64,000 nucleotides of DNA from Amphritea pacifica (GCF_016924145.1 NZ_JAFFZO010000024.1:1-64000); one strand, 5' to 3'; counted from the stretch's first letter, positions 16,038-26,724 are shown. The notes: generated from the letters alone by a model not told the origin. Translations and numbers: made by a program.

Positions 16038-16985
16038 TCAGGGTTGAGCGGGCAGCGCGATCGGCACCCTCTCACCATCGATATTCAGGGTTAACTCTAC
16101 CGCCTGAAGCCGGTGATAGCGACTGCCGAGCACCCTGAAATCGGTAGCATCAAGCCCCTCCTCTATCCTTTTCAGATAGAAATATCCCCGGTGTCCATAG
16201 ATTTTATCCCCCACCACCGGATGACCCAGATAGCTTAGCTGAGCCCGAATCTGGTGTTTCCGTCCGGTATACAAGCGACACTCAATCAGCGCGTTGCCAG
16301 CCTCAGAATACAACACCCTGAATGCCGTTTTACTGTGACGCGGTTTCACAAAATGCTTTCTGTCACTGCCATCCACCACATAGACCTGACTGCGAATTGC
16401 GCTATCCGCTCTTTCAGACAGCTCGCACACCAGCGTTTTTGACTGCCAGAGAGGAATACCTGTAACCCACGCATGGTAGACTTTCTCTATGATTAACTGA
16501 TCCAGACGAGGCTTCCATTGACGATCCGCTGAGGCATGCTTTGCCAACAGGATCACACCAGCGGTTTCGCTATCCAACCGGTGTAGCAGCCGCGCATCAT
16601 AATAGGGTGTCTGCCGCCGCACCAGCGAGATCAGTGTGTTGTAGAGATTACGGGTGGTGCGACTGACCGGCAGCAGGTGGGGCTTATACACCGCCATCAG
16701 CTCACTGTTTTGCCACAGTAAACGCCAAGCGGTGTCAACGTCATCTTCCTGATGGCCTGGCAGGCTGACACAGACCGTTTCACCTCCAGACAGTTTAAAA
16801 CCTGCTGAAACGGTCTCATTATCGATGCCTATACAGCCCCTGGCAAAAAGCTCAGGCAGTCGGTCAACATCCGCAGGCGTGAGCCTCAAACGTAAAAAAT
16901 CGATCAATGGAAAGGGTAAGGTCCCGGCATCGGGAACAGCGAGACAGTCTGACAGATTAAAGACCAGAGAGAAGTGTTCCGACAC
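16038..16985 (-). CDS. RluA-family RNA pseudouridine synthase
   Basis: 315 residues with the RluA catalytic motif LLHRLDSETAGVILLAKHA (catalytic Asp in HRLD) and the downstream ALIECRLYTGRKHQIRAQLS and HPVVGDKIYG. The N-terminal 90 residues do not show a clear S4 domain, unlike the RluC paralogue nearby. This suggests an RluA- or TruC-like enzyme acting on rRNA or tRNA; the target uridine is undetermined. The start is a GTG without a good ribosome-binding site. It is convergent with the luciferase-like gene, 16 bases apart. Confidence 0.88.
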   Translation of the reverse strand: MSEHFSLVFNLSDCLAVPDAGTLPFPLIDFLRLRLTPADVDRLPELFARGCIGIDNETVSAGFKLSGGETVCVSLPGHQEDDVDTAWRLLWQNSELMAVYKPHLLPVSRTTRNLYNTLISLVRRQTPYYDARLLHRLDSETAGVILLAKHASADRQWKPRLDQLIIEKVYHAWVTGIPLWQSKTLVCELSERADSAIRSQVYVVDGSDRKHFVKPRHSKTAFRVLYSEAGNALIECRLYTGRKHQIRAQLSYLGHPVVGDKIYGHRGYFYLKRIEEGLDATDFRVLGSRYHRLQAVELTLNIDGERVPIALPAQP

Positions 16986-17026
16986 GCGTCACAGACCGGT
17001 ACAGGCAGACTAAAACAACGGACAGA

Positions 17027-18001
<975 letters not shown>

Positions 18002-18141
18002 TTATACCTCCAATAACGATAAAACCGTATTCTAATAACTATTGATTATAATACACCGTTATCCTTATCAAAAAACCTCTCTTTGACACGCCACTAAGCC
18101 TCCTCTATCGCAGGCCTTATGACACCGGGCTCACAGCATAA

Positions 18142-19248
18142 TCAGGTCAGACGGCTACGCAGCTTACGGATCTCTTCCTCGTAGGTGGTCATCTTTTTCT
18201 CCAGCGTCGATAGCCGGGCCGTAGCCCGCATAACCTCCTCAGCCTTATCCTTTAACTGCCCGCGGAGCATATTCTCTCGCCGGGAAGCATCATTAACGGC
18301 CAGCAGGTTTTTCTGATTAATCCGTTTAAGCTCCTCTTTCATCTCATCGACTTTGTCTTCAAGACGCTTACTGCGATTCTGCTCAGAGAGTAGCTGGCTG
18401 CTTAACTGGCTTCTTTCACGCAAGTTCTGGCTGTCTTCAGTTTTGTAGCGTTTTAACTCAGTTTCCAAAGACTTAATCTGATTTTTATAGGTCTCCAGTT
18501 TGACATCTTTCTTGGCCACGACAGCCTGCAGATTATGAATATCCTTGGTCAGCGCGGACTCTTTACGCCCACACTCATCGCGAAACTTTTCCAGCGCACT
18601 GCGGTAATAACGGGTGTCTGCTTCCGCTTTCGCAACCTGATCCAGCCCATGACGCTGTTCTTCAATGATGCGCTGATCAAAAGTGCGTTTTGAGTCGTCG
18701 ATCTTTTTCTGCAGCAGATTCAGTTCCTGCTCAACATTAAGGCGGCGCTGCTCTTCTGCCTTCTGTTCAGAGGTTGCCGTTGCCAGATTGATTTTCAGCA
18801 CTGATATCTCAGCGTCAAGCACCTCAATCTGATGTTTTTCCTGTAGCAGTTGCTGTTGCAGATCACGATAGTTCTGATCCATCTCGGCTTGCTGACTCTG
18901 CGCCTTAAACAGTTCCGACTCTGATTGGCGGCGGGCATCTTCGCTGGCCAGCTGTTGATACTGCTTATCAGTGGACAGGGCTGACTGAGCCTCCTGCACG
19001 GCCAGCTGCCACATAGATTCAAAGCTATGCACCAGAGACTCAGGAAGCTCAGGCATCCGGGGTGTAGAATCACCGAACATCCGCATCCGATCAGGTAACA
19101 CCGTCCACCACTGCTCTAGCAGTCCCGTCAGTTGCTCTGGCTCTACGCCAAACAGTTTTGCCAGTTCTGTTGTACTGGGCTCCCTGCCACTTTTTAATAT
19201 GGCGTCTGCTGCTTTATTAAACTCTTCGGTGTTGATCTGTTGACTCAT
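18142..19248 (-). CDS. KfrA-like N-terminal DNA-binding, coiled-coil protein
   Basis: 368 residues. The first 115 or so resemble the KfrA_N domain (FNKAADAILKSGREPSTTEL, a helix-turn-helix region, then LLEQWWTVLPDRMRM). The remaining 250 are a nearly continuous coiled coil rich in Gln, Glu, Lys and Leu, with repeated QQLLQEKHQIEVL-type heptads. Plasmid KfrA is an autorepressor thought to form filaments; chromosomal versions are uncharacterised. It lies 10 bases downstream of rluC on the same strand, so it is probably cotranscribed with it. A role in DNA organisation or division is conceivable but unsupported here. Confidence 0.75.
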   Translation of the reverse strand: MSQQINTEEFNKAADAILKSGREPSTTELAKLFGVEPEQLTGLLEQWWTVLPDRMRMFGDSTPRMPELPESLVHSFESMWQLAVQEAQSALSTDKQYQQLASEDARRQSESELFKAQSQQAEMDQNYRDLQQQLLQEKHQIEVLDAEISVLKINLATATSEQKAEEQRRLNVEQELNLLQKKIDDSKRTFDQRIIEEQRHGLDQVAKAEADTRYYRSALEKFRDECGRKESALTKDIHNLQAVVAKKDVKLETYKNQIKSLETELKRYKTEDSQNLRERSQLSSQLLSEQNRSKRLEDKVDEMKEELKRINQKNLLAVNDASRRENMLRGQLKDKAEEVMRATARLSTLEKKMTTYEEEIRKLRSRLT

Positions 19249-19258
19249 TAATAACGCC

Positions 19259-20239
19259 TTACCGGGCTGATGATTGCCCGTCTATTTTCTGCAAATTTTT
19301 TAACCCGTTTTCCAACTCATCCCCTAAAGGCGCGTGGAAAATTTTTCTGCCACCCGATGGCAGAGGTACTCGTAACTCAGCGGCATGAAGAAATAAGCGG
19401 CGAATACCGTAACCTTTCATCTCCCGATTCACCGGGTCCGTACCGTACTTATCATCACCGATGATAGGGTGACCCGCAAACTGACAATGAACACGAATCT
19501 GATGTGTCCGTCCGGTAATAGGGCGCGCCTCCACCAGAGTAGCCAAACCATCAAAGCGTTTAAGCACTTTATATTCAGTTAGTGATGCTTTACCCATGGG
19601 ATGGGCTTTTACGATCCGCTCACCGGATTTTAGTTCATTTTTTTGCAGCGGTGCATCGACTTTGGTTTTTCTCGCCGACCACTTACCCTCAACCAGGGCG
19701 TGATAGATCTTGGTTATCTTTTTCGCTTGTAGTGCCGCATGTAAAAACCGGAGGGCACTGCGTTTTTTAGCCACCATGATACAGCCCGAGGTATCCCGGT
19801 CGAGGCGGTGAACCAGTTCAAGAAAGCGGGCATCCGGCCTGATCTGACGAATGGTTTCGATCAGGCCGAGGCTGATACCGCTACCACCGTGAACGGCCAG
19901 TCCTGACGGTTTATTGAGCACTATCAGATCATCATCTTCATACAGAATTGAGCTCTCAACCAGATGTTTCAGGTTATCGCTGACGGTGGCCTGAGGCTTC
20001 TCCTCGCTCAGCCTGATGGGGGGTACTCTGACCAGATCGCCATCCTGTAACCGGTAATCCGGTTTGATGCGCTTTTTATTAACCCGCACCTCCCCTTTAC
20101 GTAAAATCCGGTAGATCAATGTTTTAGGTGCGCCTTTTAGACGGGTGCGCAGGAAATTATCAATTCGCTGCCCGGCTAACTCTGAATCGATTTCAAACCA
20201 CTGGACTGCGGGCGCAGATACTGCTGTTTCTTCTGACAT
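19259..20239 (-). CDS. rluC: 23S rRNA pseudouridine synthase RluC
   Basis: 326 residues: an N-terminal S4 RNA-binding domain ([40 protein letters not shown]; about 20-80) and an RluA-type catalytic domain with [19 protein letters not shown] (catalytic Asp about 147) and [20 protein letters not shown]. RluC modifies U955, U2504 and U2580 of 23S rRNA in E. coli. Its position divergent from rne matches the conserved rne-rluC arrangement of gammaproteobacteria, which supports the name over RluD or RluA. Confidence 0.93.
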   Translation of the reverse strand: MSEETAVSAPAVQWFEIDSELAGQRIDNFLRTRLKGAPKTLIYRILRKGEVRVNKKRIKPDYRLQDGDLVRVPPIRLSEEKPQATVSDNLKHLVESSILYEDDDLIVLNKPSGLAVHGGSGISLGLIETIRQIRPDARFLELVHRLDRDTSGCIMVAKKRSALRFLHAALQAKKITKIYHALVEGKWSARKTKVDAPLQKNELKSGERIVKAHPMGKASLTEYKVLKRFDGLATLVEARPITGRTHQIRVHCQFAGHPIIGDDKYGTDPVNREMKGYGIRRLFLHAAELRVPLPSGGRKIFHAPLGDELENGLKNLQKIDGQSSAR

Positions 20240-20652
20240 ATTAATGGGATATCGGACCTTTCGATTGATGCTGTCTGTTTAAGCTGCTATATTCTAGCGC
20301 TGCTGCGGGCAGTTGGCTTTAGCTAATTTGAAATTCCCGGTTATTTTGCATTTTAGTTCTTAGAATCAGGCAAATAATCGGTTCGAATCCCTCGTACAGC
20401 ATCAATTTTAAGAGAATTACTACGTATTTCATCCAGCTGGCAATGCCCTGAATTGCAAAACCAGTTGGAGGTGAAGATGTCAGTTGCCCGGAACCTGCCA
20501 ATAAACAGACGGCAGCAACAGCCTGATCAGACTCGAAATAAGAGGTCGATATGAGGCAACTGTTTCCTTCACCGTCGATAAGACCTGGTCGTATTTTTAT
20601 GCAGCCAGGCATTAAGTTGAGCACATGAGTCGTTACGAAGACTTGGTTTTCT

Positions 20653-20677
20653 GTGTCTGGATATATTCTATAGACAC
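20653..20677 (+). promoter_or_regulatory. Hairpin in rne leader
   Basis: GTGTCT and AGACAC form a 6-bp stem around a 13-base AU-rich loop (20659-20671), 63 bases before the rne start codon. An AU-rich single-stranded loop is the kind of site RNase E cuts. Confidence 0.45.
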
Positions 20678-20709
20678 CTCTCTGTGTGGCTTGCGGCTGG
20701 ATGAAGTAC

Positions 20710-20734
20710 GTTAGTGTTATAAGAGAACGCTAAC
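20710..20734 (+). promoter_or_regulatory. Hairpin exposing the rne ribosome-binding site in its loop
   Basis: GTTAGTGTT (20710-20718) pairs with AACGCTAAC (20726-20734) over 9 bp with one G-U pair. The loop ATAAGAG carries the only Shine-Dalgarno-like sequence before ATG 20740. The initiation signal is therefore held in a stem-loop, a plausible autoregulatory switch for RNase E translation. Confidence 0.55.
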
Positions 20735-20739
20735 AAACA

Positions 20740-23700
20740 ATGAAAAGAATGCTAATTAACGCAACTCAACAAGAAGAGTTGCGCGTTGCCCTGGTTGATG
20801 GCCAGCGCCTTTATGATCTGGATATCGAATCCAGCTCCCGCGAGCAGAAAAAAGCCAATATTTACAAAGGCAAAATCACCCGGGTTGAACCCAGCCTGGA
20901 AGCAGCCTTTGTTGAATATGGCTCCGAGCGCCATGGTTTTCTGCCCCTCAAAGAGATCTCACGCGAATACTTCAAAAAAGGCTCCGATAAAGGTGGTCGT
21001 CCGAATATCAAGGATGTGATTGCTGAAGGGACCGAAGTTATTGTTCAGGTTGATAAGGAAGAGCGCGGCAACAAAGGCGCTGCACTGACAACCTTCATCA
21101 GCCTCGCTGGCCGTTATCTGGTATTGATGCCTAACAACCCCCGCGCTGGCGGTATCTCCCGTCGTATCGAAGGCGATGATCGCAAACAACTTAAAGAGGC
21201 TCTGGATGGGGTAACTATCCCACCAAAGACCGGCGCTATTGTGCGCACCGCCGGTATCGGCCGCACCTCTGAAGAGCTGCAGTGGGATCTCGATTACCTG
21301 ATGACCCTGTGGGATGCAATCACCAGCGCCGCTGATGAACGTAAAGCCCCCTTCCTGATCTATCAGGAAAGTAACGTCGTTATCCGTGCAATCCGCGACT
21401 ACCTGCGCCAGGATATCGGTGAAGTACTGATCGATAAACCGGAAGTCTATCAGGAAGCGCTGAACTTCGTTCAGCAGGTAATGCCCAGCTATCAGAACAA
21501 GATCAAACTCTATGATGAGTCGATCCCCCTGTTCAATCGCTTTCAGATCGAGAGTCAGATCGAAACCGCTTTCCAGCGTGAAGTTCATCTGCCCTCCGGC
21601 GGCTCTATTGTTATAGACCCCACTGAAGCACTGGTATCCATCGATATCAACTCTGCCCGCGCAACCCGCGGCAGCGATATCGAAGAGACCGCATTGCAGA
21701 CTAACCTGGAAGCGGCTGATGAGATATCCCGCCAACTACGTCTGCGGGATATCGGCGGTCTGATCGTTATCGACTTCATCGATATGACCCCTATCAAAAA
21801 CCAGCGGGAAGTTGAGAACCGGATGCGCGATGCGCTGAAAGTTGACCGCGCCCGTGTACAATTGGGCCGTATCTCACGCTTCGGCCTGATGGAGATGTCC
21901 CGCCAGAGACTGCGGCCTTCACTGATTGAGAGTCGCGGCGCCGTCTGCCCTCGCTGTAATGGCCAGGGTACAGTGCGTGATACTGAATCCCTCGCCCTCT
22001 CTATCCTGCGCCTGATCGAGGAGGAATCATCAAAAGACCGCACCGCACAGATTCGTGCGATTCTGCCAGTTTCCGTGGCCACCTTCCTGCTCAACGAGAA
22101 ACGCCGCGAGGTTCATGAGGTTGAGGTGCGTCACAAAGTCCGGGTTGTGGTTGTCCCCAATCCAAACATGGAAACACCGCATTATGAGGTGGTTCGTCTG
22201 CGCGATGATCACACCGTAATCAACACCAATGATGCCAGCTACACCCTGCAACCGGAACCTGAAGAGGAGCCGGAAGTTGAAAGCGCCAGAACTCAGCCTA
22301 TACGTGAGCGTGCAGCGGTCAGTACGGTAGCCCCATCAACTCCGGCACCGGCTCAGGTAGCAGCCCCTCAATCTACGCCAGCACCTGTTCAGCAGAAGGC
22401 TGTCGAAGCCTCCCTGACCAGCCGCATCTTTACCGCACTGGGCAGCCTGTTTGGCAGCTCAGAAGATGCCAAAGAGAAAGCACGACTGGAGCAGGAAAAG
22501 GCTAAACAGGAGCAGGAGCAAGAGGAGCGCAATAAGAAGCAGCGCGGCCGTAAGCGTACCAACAACCGTCGCGACCGCGATCGTAACCGCAACCAACGCC
22601 GTGACAGCGATAAAATCATTGATAACCTGTCTGATAACAATGACTCACAGAGCACATCTGATCGTGATGAGTCACGCGAAGAGTCAGGTCGTGGCCGCTC
22701 GCGCAACCGTCGCCGCGGCGAACGGGACAAAAAAACGCAGCAGGATAATGAAGAGCAGAGCAACGCTCAGCAGAGCGAGCCTCAGAAAAGCAGCGAGGAA
22801 AACAAACCTGCTGAACAAAACGAAGATGGTCGCGCCCGTGGTGAACGCCGTCGCGGTCGCCGTCGTCGCGGAGAGCGCAGCGGCAAACGCACCAGCGATT
22901 CCAGTGCTTCTGAAACTAATGCTTCCGAATCTAATGCTTCCGAAAATAGTACACAGCTGAATGAAACGGCAGAGACAATCGCCAAACCTCAGACTGAAGA
23001 GCCAGCAGCGGTTGCTGACACTCAGCGGGAGACTCAGGCGGAAGAAGCGCCTCGCAAGCGTCGTCAGCGCCGTCGCGGGCCTAAAACAGAGACTACAGAT
23101 ACTGAGAACAGCACTGACAGCACTCAGACGACAGAAGCGACTAAAACAACCGTCAACCCTTCTGCTAAATCTGAAGTGGCTGAAGCGGCAGAGTCGGTAT
23201 CAACGGACGTAGCAGAAACTGAAACAGCCGCAGCTGATACCCAGGCGGAACAGCCAAAAACTGACACAGCTGACGCCGCAGATACGACTGCAGCTGCAGA
23301 AGCAACAACGACTGCCAATGTGACTGAAACGGCTGAGAATGTGACTGAAGAATCTGCCGCAGCACCTGAGGCTGCAACAGAAGCTCCTCAGCCTGAACGC
23401 CTGAAACCAGAGCCTCTGGAACCAGAAGAAGCGACAGCAGCCGCTGTTGCAGAGCCTTCACAAGCTGAAGAGAGCGCCACTGCTCAGTCTGACGAAGCCA
23501 CTGAGGAACAGCCCGAGCCTGAAGCTGTGACAGAGGAACAGCCCAAGCCTGAGGCCGCAGAACAAGCGATAGTTGAAACGACCAACACAGCTGCGGAAGC
23601 AGAAGCAGAGGAAGCGCAACAGGCTACAGCTGAAGCCCCCGCCGAAGAAGAGCAACCCAGCCGCCCAGCCGGTCGTCGCGTTCGTAAACGCCCTGATCTG

Positions 23701-23853
23701 ACTGCGCCAACGGTTGCGCCTGACGAAGTCATGACCGCCCGCCCACGCCGCGAAGCGCCACCGACCAAGGCTCCTGAAGAGGCAGCACCGCGTCAGCGCC
23801 GTCAGCGTCGGGCCCCTAATGATCCGCGTCTGCAGGAAAACAGCGATAGCTGA
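20740..23853 (+). CDS. rne: Ribonuclease E
   Basis: 1037 residues. The catalytic half closely follows E. coli RNase [21 protein letters not shown] at the start, an S1 domain (about 35-125), the sensor and RNase H-like regions, and DNase I-like metal-binding segments [15 protein letters not shown] and [12 protein letters not shown]. The Zn-link CPRCNGQGT is at about 404-412 and makes the tetramer interface. The C-terminal half (about 510-1037) is disordered: Arg-rich RNA-binding patches (for example [20 protein letters not shown]) separated by long Ala/Glu/Thr-rich stretches. It ends [18 protein letters not shown], resembling the PNPase-binding tail seen in relatives. It degrades mRNA and processes rRNA and tRNA at the inner membrane. 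Confidence 0.97.
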   Translation: MKRMLINATQQEELRVALVDGQRLYDLDIESSSREQKKANIYKGKITRVEPSLEAAFVEYGSERHGFLPLKEISREYFKKGSDKGGRPNIKDVIAEGTEVIVQVDKEERGNKGAALTTFISLAGRYLVLMPNNPRAGGISRRIEGDDRKQLKEALDGVTIPPKTGAIVRTAGIGRTSEELQWDLDYLMTLWDAITSAADERKAPFLIYQESNVVIRAIRDYLRQDIGEVLIDKPEVYQEALNFVQQVMPSYQNKIKLYDESIPLFNRFQIESQIETAFQREVHLPSGGSIVIDPTEALVSIDINSARATRGSDIEETALQTNLEAADEISRQLRLRDIGGLIVIDFIDMTPIKNQREVENRMRDALKVDRARVQLGRISRFGLMEMSRQRLRPSLIESRGAVCPRCNGQGTVRDTESLALSILRLIEEESSKDRTAQIRAILPVSVATFLLNEKRREVHEVEVRHKVRVVVVPNPNMETPHYEVVRLRDDHTVINTNDASYTLQPEPEEEPEVESARTQPIRERAAVSTVAPSTPAPAQVAAPQSTPAPVQQKAVEASLTSRIFTALGSLFGSSEDAKEKARLEQEKAKQEQEQEERNKKQRGRKRTNNRRDRDRNRNQRRDSDKIIDNLSDNNDSQSTSDRDESREESGRGRSRNRRRGERDKKTQQDNEEQSNAQQSEPQKSSEENKPAEQNEDGRARGERRRGRRRRGERSGKRTSDSSASETNASESNASENSTQLNETAETIAKPQTEEPAAVADTQRETQAEEAPRKRRQRRRGPKTETTDTENSTDSTQTTEATKTTVNPSAKSEVAEAAESVSTDVAETETAAADTQAEQPKTDTADAADTTAAAEATTTANVTETAENVTEESAAAPEAATEAPQPERLKPEPLEPEEATAAAVAEPSQAEESATAQSDEATEEQPEPEAVTEEQPKPEAAEQAIVETTNTAAEAEAEEAQQATAEAPAEEEQPSRPAGRRVRKRPDLTAPTVAPDEVMTARPRREAPPTKAPEEAAPRQRRQRRAPNDPRLQENSDS
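22906..22950 (+). repeat. Three 15-bp tandem repeats inside rne
   Basis: Units GCTTCTGAAACTAAT, GCTTCCGAATCTAAT and GCTTCCGAAAATAGT encode [15 protein letters not shown] in the disordered tail. A second, longer duplication (30 and 27 bp; [10 protein letters not shown] / EEQPKPEAA) lies at 23503-23559. Both suggest slippage-driven growth of the scaffold region. Confidence 0.7.
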
Positions 23854-23866
23854 ACTCAGTAACGAC

Positions 23867-23895
23867 AAAAAAGCCGGCGATTCGCCGGCTTTTTT
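23867..23895 (+). terminator. Rho-independent terminator of rne
   Basis: GCCGGC-GATTC-GCCGGC (23873-23889), flanked by A6 and T6 runs, lies 14 bases after the rne stop. The symmetric A and T runs make it potentially bidirectional, which would also serve murB coming from the other side. Confidence 0.9.
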
Positions 23896-23908
23896 AGGTT
23901 TATGATTT

Positions 23909-23956
23909 ATAACAGGAAACATCTATGACAGGAAACATCTATGACAGGAAACATAG
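23909..23956. repeat. Three tandem 16-bp repeats (ATGACAGGAAACATCT)
   Basis: Units at 23909-23924 (ATAACAGGAAACATCT), 23925-23940 (ATGACAGGAAACATCT) and 23941-23956 (ATGACAGGAAACATAG) lie head to tail between the rne terminator and the murB stop codon. No gene function is evident. They look like a local tandem duplication or a small protein-binding array. Confidence 0.8.
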
Positions 23957-23968
23957 CAACAGCACCTG

Positions 23969-24994
23969 TCAGGGATAGCAGCGGGGTTCTATCTCCAGCA
24001 TCACCCCAAACTGCTTGTATACATCAGCCTGAATAGCCCCCGCCAGCTCAATAATATCGGCTCCGGTAGCATTACCATGATTGACCAGCACCAACGCCTG
24101 CTTCTCATAGACTCCCGCATCACCTTGAGTACGCCCTTTCCAGCCCAACTGATCAATCAGCCAGCCAGCGGCCAGCTTGTAATACCCGGGCTTATCAGCA
24201 AACACCACCAGCCCGGGAAAGTCCTGCTTCAACTGTCCCGCCTGGCTCTCAGATATCACTGGATTTTTGAAAAAACTGCCAGCATTACCCAACTGCTCAG
24301 GCTGAGGTAGTTTGCTATTCCGTACCTCGCAGATAAGATCACTCAACTGCAATGGTTCAGGCATGGTTATACCGAGATCCGTCAACTGCCCGGCAATACC
24401 ACCATAATGAAGCACCGGATTAAACTCACGACTCAGGGTAAAGGTCACTGCGGTGATCAGATAGCGGCCAGGAAAACGACTTTTAAATATACTGTCACGA
24501 TAATCAAACTGGCAATCTGCTGAAGTGAAGACAACCCGATCACCGGTTTCCAGATCAAACGCCTCCAGGCTCTGCATGCGATCTTTAATCTCAACACCGT
24601 AAGCACCGATATTCTGAATAGGAGCCGCCCCCACGGTTCCGGGAATCAGGGATAAGTTTTCCAGACCATACACACCCTGCTCCAGCGTCCAGCGAACAAA
24701 CGGATGCCACTCTTCACCGCCACCGGCAGTTACAGAAACGCTTCCATCCGGGTTATCCGATATCTGTAATCCGCGAATTCGATTGACCACTACCAACAGA
24801 TCCAGATCAGCAACCAGAACAAGGTTGCTGCCGCCACCAATAAACAGCACGGGTATATTGTGTGTCTGAACAAATTCCCGGACATCATTGAGTTGTTCAG
24901 CGCTATCCAGAACCGCAAAATAGCGAGCCGAAACATCAAAACCAAAGCTGTTATAGGGTTTTAGGGAGACATTTTCCTGGAACTGAAGACTCAT
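23969..24994 (-). CDS. murB: UDP-N-acetylenolpyruvoylglucosamine reductase (type I MurB)
   Basis: 341 residues, the longer E. coli-like type I form. It opens NVSLKPYNSFGFDVSARYFA and carries the FAD-binding loop VLFIGGGSNLVL and LSLIPGTVGAAPIQNIGAYG. The catalytic proton donor Ser lies in LGNAGSFFKNP and the C-terminal Glu in VMLEIEPRC. MurB reduces the enolpyruvyl group to D-lactate in the second committed step of peptidoglycan precursor synthesis, in the cytoplasm with NADPH. Its ATG overlaps the phosphatase stop (ATGA), so the pair is translationally coupled. Confidence 0.95.
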   Translation of the reverse strand: MSLQFQENVSLKPYNSFGFDVSARYFAVLDSAEQLNDVREFVQTHNIPVLFIGGGSNLVLVADLDLLVVVNRIRGLQISDNPDGSVSVTAGGGEEWHPFVRWTLEQGVYGLENLSLIPGTVGAAPIQNIGAYGVEIKDRMQSLEAFDLETGDRVVFTSADCQFDYRDSIFKSRFPGRYLITAVTFTLSREFNPVLHYGGIAGQLTDLGITMPEPLQLSDLICEVRNSKLPQPEQLGNAGSFFKNPVISESQAGQLKQDFPGLVVFADKPGYYKLAAGWLIDQLGWKGRTQGDAGVYEKQALVLVNHGNATGADIIELAGAIQADVYKQFGVMLEIEPRCYP

Positions 24995-25494
24995 TGATTA
25001 AGCTCTTTGGCTATACGGTCTAACAAAGCTTCTGAAGCAGCTTCCACCAGATCCAGTACATGATCAAAACCTGAGGGGCCGCCATAATAAGGATCGGGTA
25101 CCTCGCGCGGATCAAGTTCAGCAAGGTCAAGAAACAACCCCAGATGCCCCTTAAAGCTGGCCGGACATATCGCCCTGAGCTCTGACAGATTCTCCCTGTC
25201 CATTGCTAAAACATAATCATAGTGATCAAAATCAGCAGCAATCGCCTGACGTGCCCGCAGATCACTGAGATCATAGCCACGCTGCAGTGCTGCCGCTGCA
25301 GAACGATGATCCGGTGGGTTGCCAATATGGTAGGCCGCTGTGCCTGCTGAATCGATCTCAATCAGATGGGCGAGCCCCCGCTGCTCCACCAGCGCCCGAA
25401 ACACCCCGTGGGCGGTAGGAGAACGGCAGATGTTTCCCAGACAAACGAAAAGAACCGATTTTTTATCCTGATATCTCAAAGCTCTTACTCTCAA
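24991..25494 (-). CDS. Low-molecular-weight protein-tyrosine phosphatase
   Basis: About 167 residues. The P-loop VCLGNICRSP (Cys nucleophile and Arg, about residues 17-26) and the general-acid motif DPYYGG (about 128) are intact. Homologues in this place next to murB and kdsB are common in gammaproteobacteria. Those in capsule clusters (Wzb) dephosphorylate tyrosine kinases, but no kinase lies here. No ATG is available: TTG at 25494 or 25479 must start it. It overlaps murB by 4 bases. Confidence 0.9.
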   Translation of the reverse strand: MRVRALRYQDKKSVLFVCLGNICRSPTAHGVFRALVEQRGLAHLIEIDSAGTAAYHIGNPPDHRSAAAALQRGYDLSDLRARQAIAADFDHYDYVLAMDRENLSELRAICPASFKGHLGLFLDLAELDPREVPDPYYGGPSGFDHVLDLVEAASEALLDRIAKELNQ

Positions 25495-25602
25495 TATTGA
25501 CTATGCACAGCTTGACTCTGTACCGATACTGCTCATTATAAAACAAACTGTTGCAAAATGATTTGTCGGGCAACGGATGAGATAAGTTCACGCTAAGTGT
25601 TG

Positions 25603-25629
25603 AAAAAAAACCAACCATTAAGGCTGGTT
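25603..25629 (-). terminator. Rho-independent terminator after kdsB
   Basis: On the minus strand, AACCAGCC-TTAAT-GGTTGGTT (8 bp with one G-U) runs into T8. It lies about 90 bases after the kdsB stop and separates the exbB-to-kdsB operon from the phosphatase-murB pair. A second imperfect hairpin lies at about 25661-25684. Confidence 0.8.
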
Positions 25630-25718
25630 CGGTTGAATAAAGACACCTCAATAAATCAGCCAGCGCGCCAGCTTACTTAGCAAACTGGCTCTGAATCAAT
25701 AGAGATTATTTTAGCAGA

Positions 25719-26483
25719 TCATTGTTCAAACAGATGACGAATCCGCTCAAGGTCTTCAGGGGTATCAACGCCCGCTGGCGGCAGCTCGTCTGCTTCCTCA
25801 ACATGGATAACCGCACCGTTCCACATCGCCCGCAACTGCTCCAGACACTCGGTCTCTTCAATTGGAGCCGGGGCCCACTGAACGAAGTCATTAAGCAGCT
25901 TAACACGATAGGCATAGATACCGATATGGCGCTGAAACCTGATACCCGAGGGCATCACTTCACGCCCGGAGGGGGTGGCAAAAGGATCTCTGGGCCAGGG
26001 AATCGGCGCCCGGCTAAAGTAGAGCGCCCGTCCTCGGGAATCCGCCACAACTTTAACTACGTTGGGGTTGAGTACAGACTCGATATCATTAATCGGCTCA
26101 CACAGTGTTGCAATGCTGGCCTCTGTCACCGCACTGAGGTTATGTGCTACCTGATTGATCACCCGCGGTGGAATCAGAGGCTCATCCCCCTGAACATTAA
26201 CCACGATATCATCCGCATAAAACCCCAGCGAGTGAACCACTTCCTGCAGCCGGTCCGTGCCGGAAGGATGGTCTGCCGATGTCATACAGACTTCGGCACC
26301 AAAACCACCGGCGGCATCCGCTATACGCTGATCATCGGTGGCGATAATGACCCGCTGAGCCTCGCTCTGAATGGCCCGTTCATAGACATGCTGAACCATC
26401 GGCTTACCGGCAATCTCCGCCAGCGGCTTACCGGGAAAGCGGGATGAACCAAAACGTGCAGGGATAACAACGGAAAAAGCCAT
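25719..26483 (-). CDS. kdsB: CMP-KDO synthetase (3-deoxy-manno-octulosonate cytidylyltransferase)
   Basis: 254 residues. The nucleotidyltransferase loop [19 protein letters not shown] is at the N-terminus, followed by [33 protein letters not shown] and [12 protein letters not shown], all diagnostic of KdsB. It activates KDO with CTP for transfer to lipid A. It lies 8 bases after the YcaR-like gene, at the end of the exbB-exbD-lpxK-ycaR-kdsB operon, a conserved lipopolysaccharide gene order. Confidence 0.95.
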   Translation of the reverse strand: MAFSVVIPARFGSSRFPGKPLAEIAGKPMVQHVYERAIQSEAQRVIIATDDQRIADAAGGFGAEVCMTSADHPSGTDRLQEVVHSLGFYADDIVVNVQGDEPLIPPRVINQVAHNLSAVTEASIATLCEPINDIESVLNPNVVKVVADSRGRALYFSRAPIPWPRDPFATPSGREVMPSGIRFQRHIGIYAYRVKLLNDFVQWAPAPIEETECLEQLRAMWNGAVIHVEEADELPPAGVDTPEDLERIRHLFEQ

Positions 26484-26491
26484 ATCGTAAC

Positions 26492-26677
26492 CTACTTCGC
26501 CAGACGTTCGTCTGCGGTCAGGGTACGAGCTTCTGTCTCCAGCATCACCGGAATATCATCACGGATCGGGTATGCCAGACCAGAACTGCGACAGATCAGC
26601 TCATTGGTCTCTTTGTTCCACTCAACCGGTGCTTTTGATACCGGACAAACCAGGATATCAAGCAGTTTCTTATCCAT
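26492..26677 (-). CDS. ycaR: Trm112-family small protein YcaR
   Basis: 61 residues: [20 protein letters not shown] with a later [20 protein letters not shown]. This is the Trm112/YcaR pattern, though the zinc-ribbon cysteines are reduced to one per side. It always sits between lpxK and kdsB in gammaproteobacteria, as here. Eukaryotic Trm112 activates methyltransferases; the bacterial role is not settled. Confidence 0.9.
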   Translation of the reverse strand: MDKKLLDILVCPVSKAPVEWNKETNELICRSSGLAYPIRDDIPVMLETEARTLTADERLAK

Positions 26678-26724
26678 CGTTAGTGCCTCTGTATGAAGTG
26701 CTGTAATAATTGTTACGCCGCGGG

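Larger units (their letters stand above)
20240..20739 (+). other. rne leader and rluC/rne divergent promoter region
   Basis: 500 bases without a credible gene. The RNase E mRNA of enterobacteria has a long 5' untranslated region that mediates autoregulation by RNase E cleavage, and this region has the right size and place. Two hairpins are visible near the start codon (20653-20677 and 20710-20734). A T-loop-like GGTTCGAATCC occurs at about 20390 but has no cloverleaf around it. Confidence 0.6.

Noticed and set aside
20380-20410. T-loop-like GGTTCGAATCC suggesting a tRNA or an attachment-site remnant
   Set aside because: Flanking bases do not form the T stem, and no D arm, anticodon arm or acceptor stem is found upstream. 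It is probably chance in the rne leader.
20319-20624. 101-codon minus-strand frame in the rne leader
   Set aside because: No ribosome-binding site, no recognisable domain, Cys-rich irregular composition; it overlaps the region expected to be the rne leader.
20959-21735. 258-codon frame antisense to rne (and other long antisense frames in rne, cysB and nqr genes)
   Set aside because: These mirror strongly conserved genes in the opposite strand; their composition follows the complement of the real codons.
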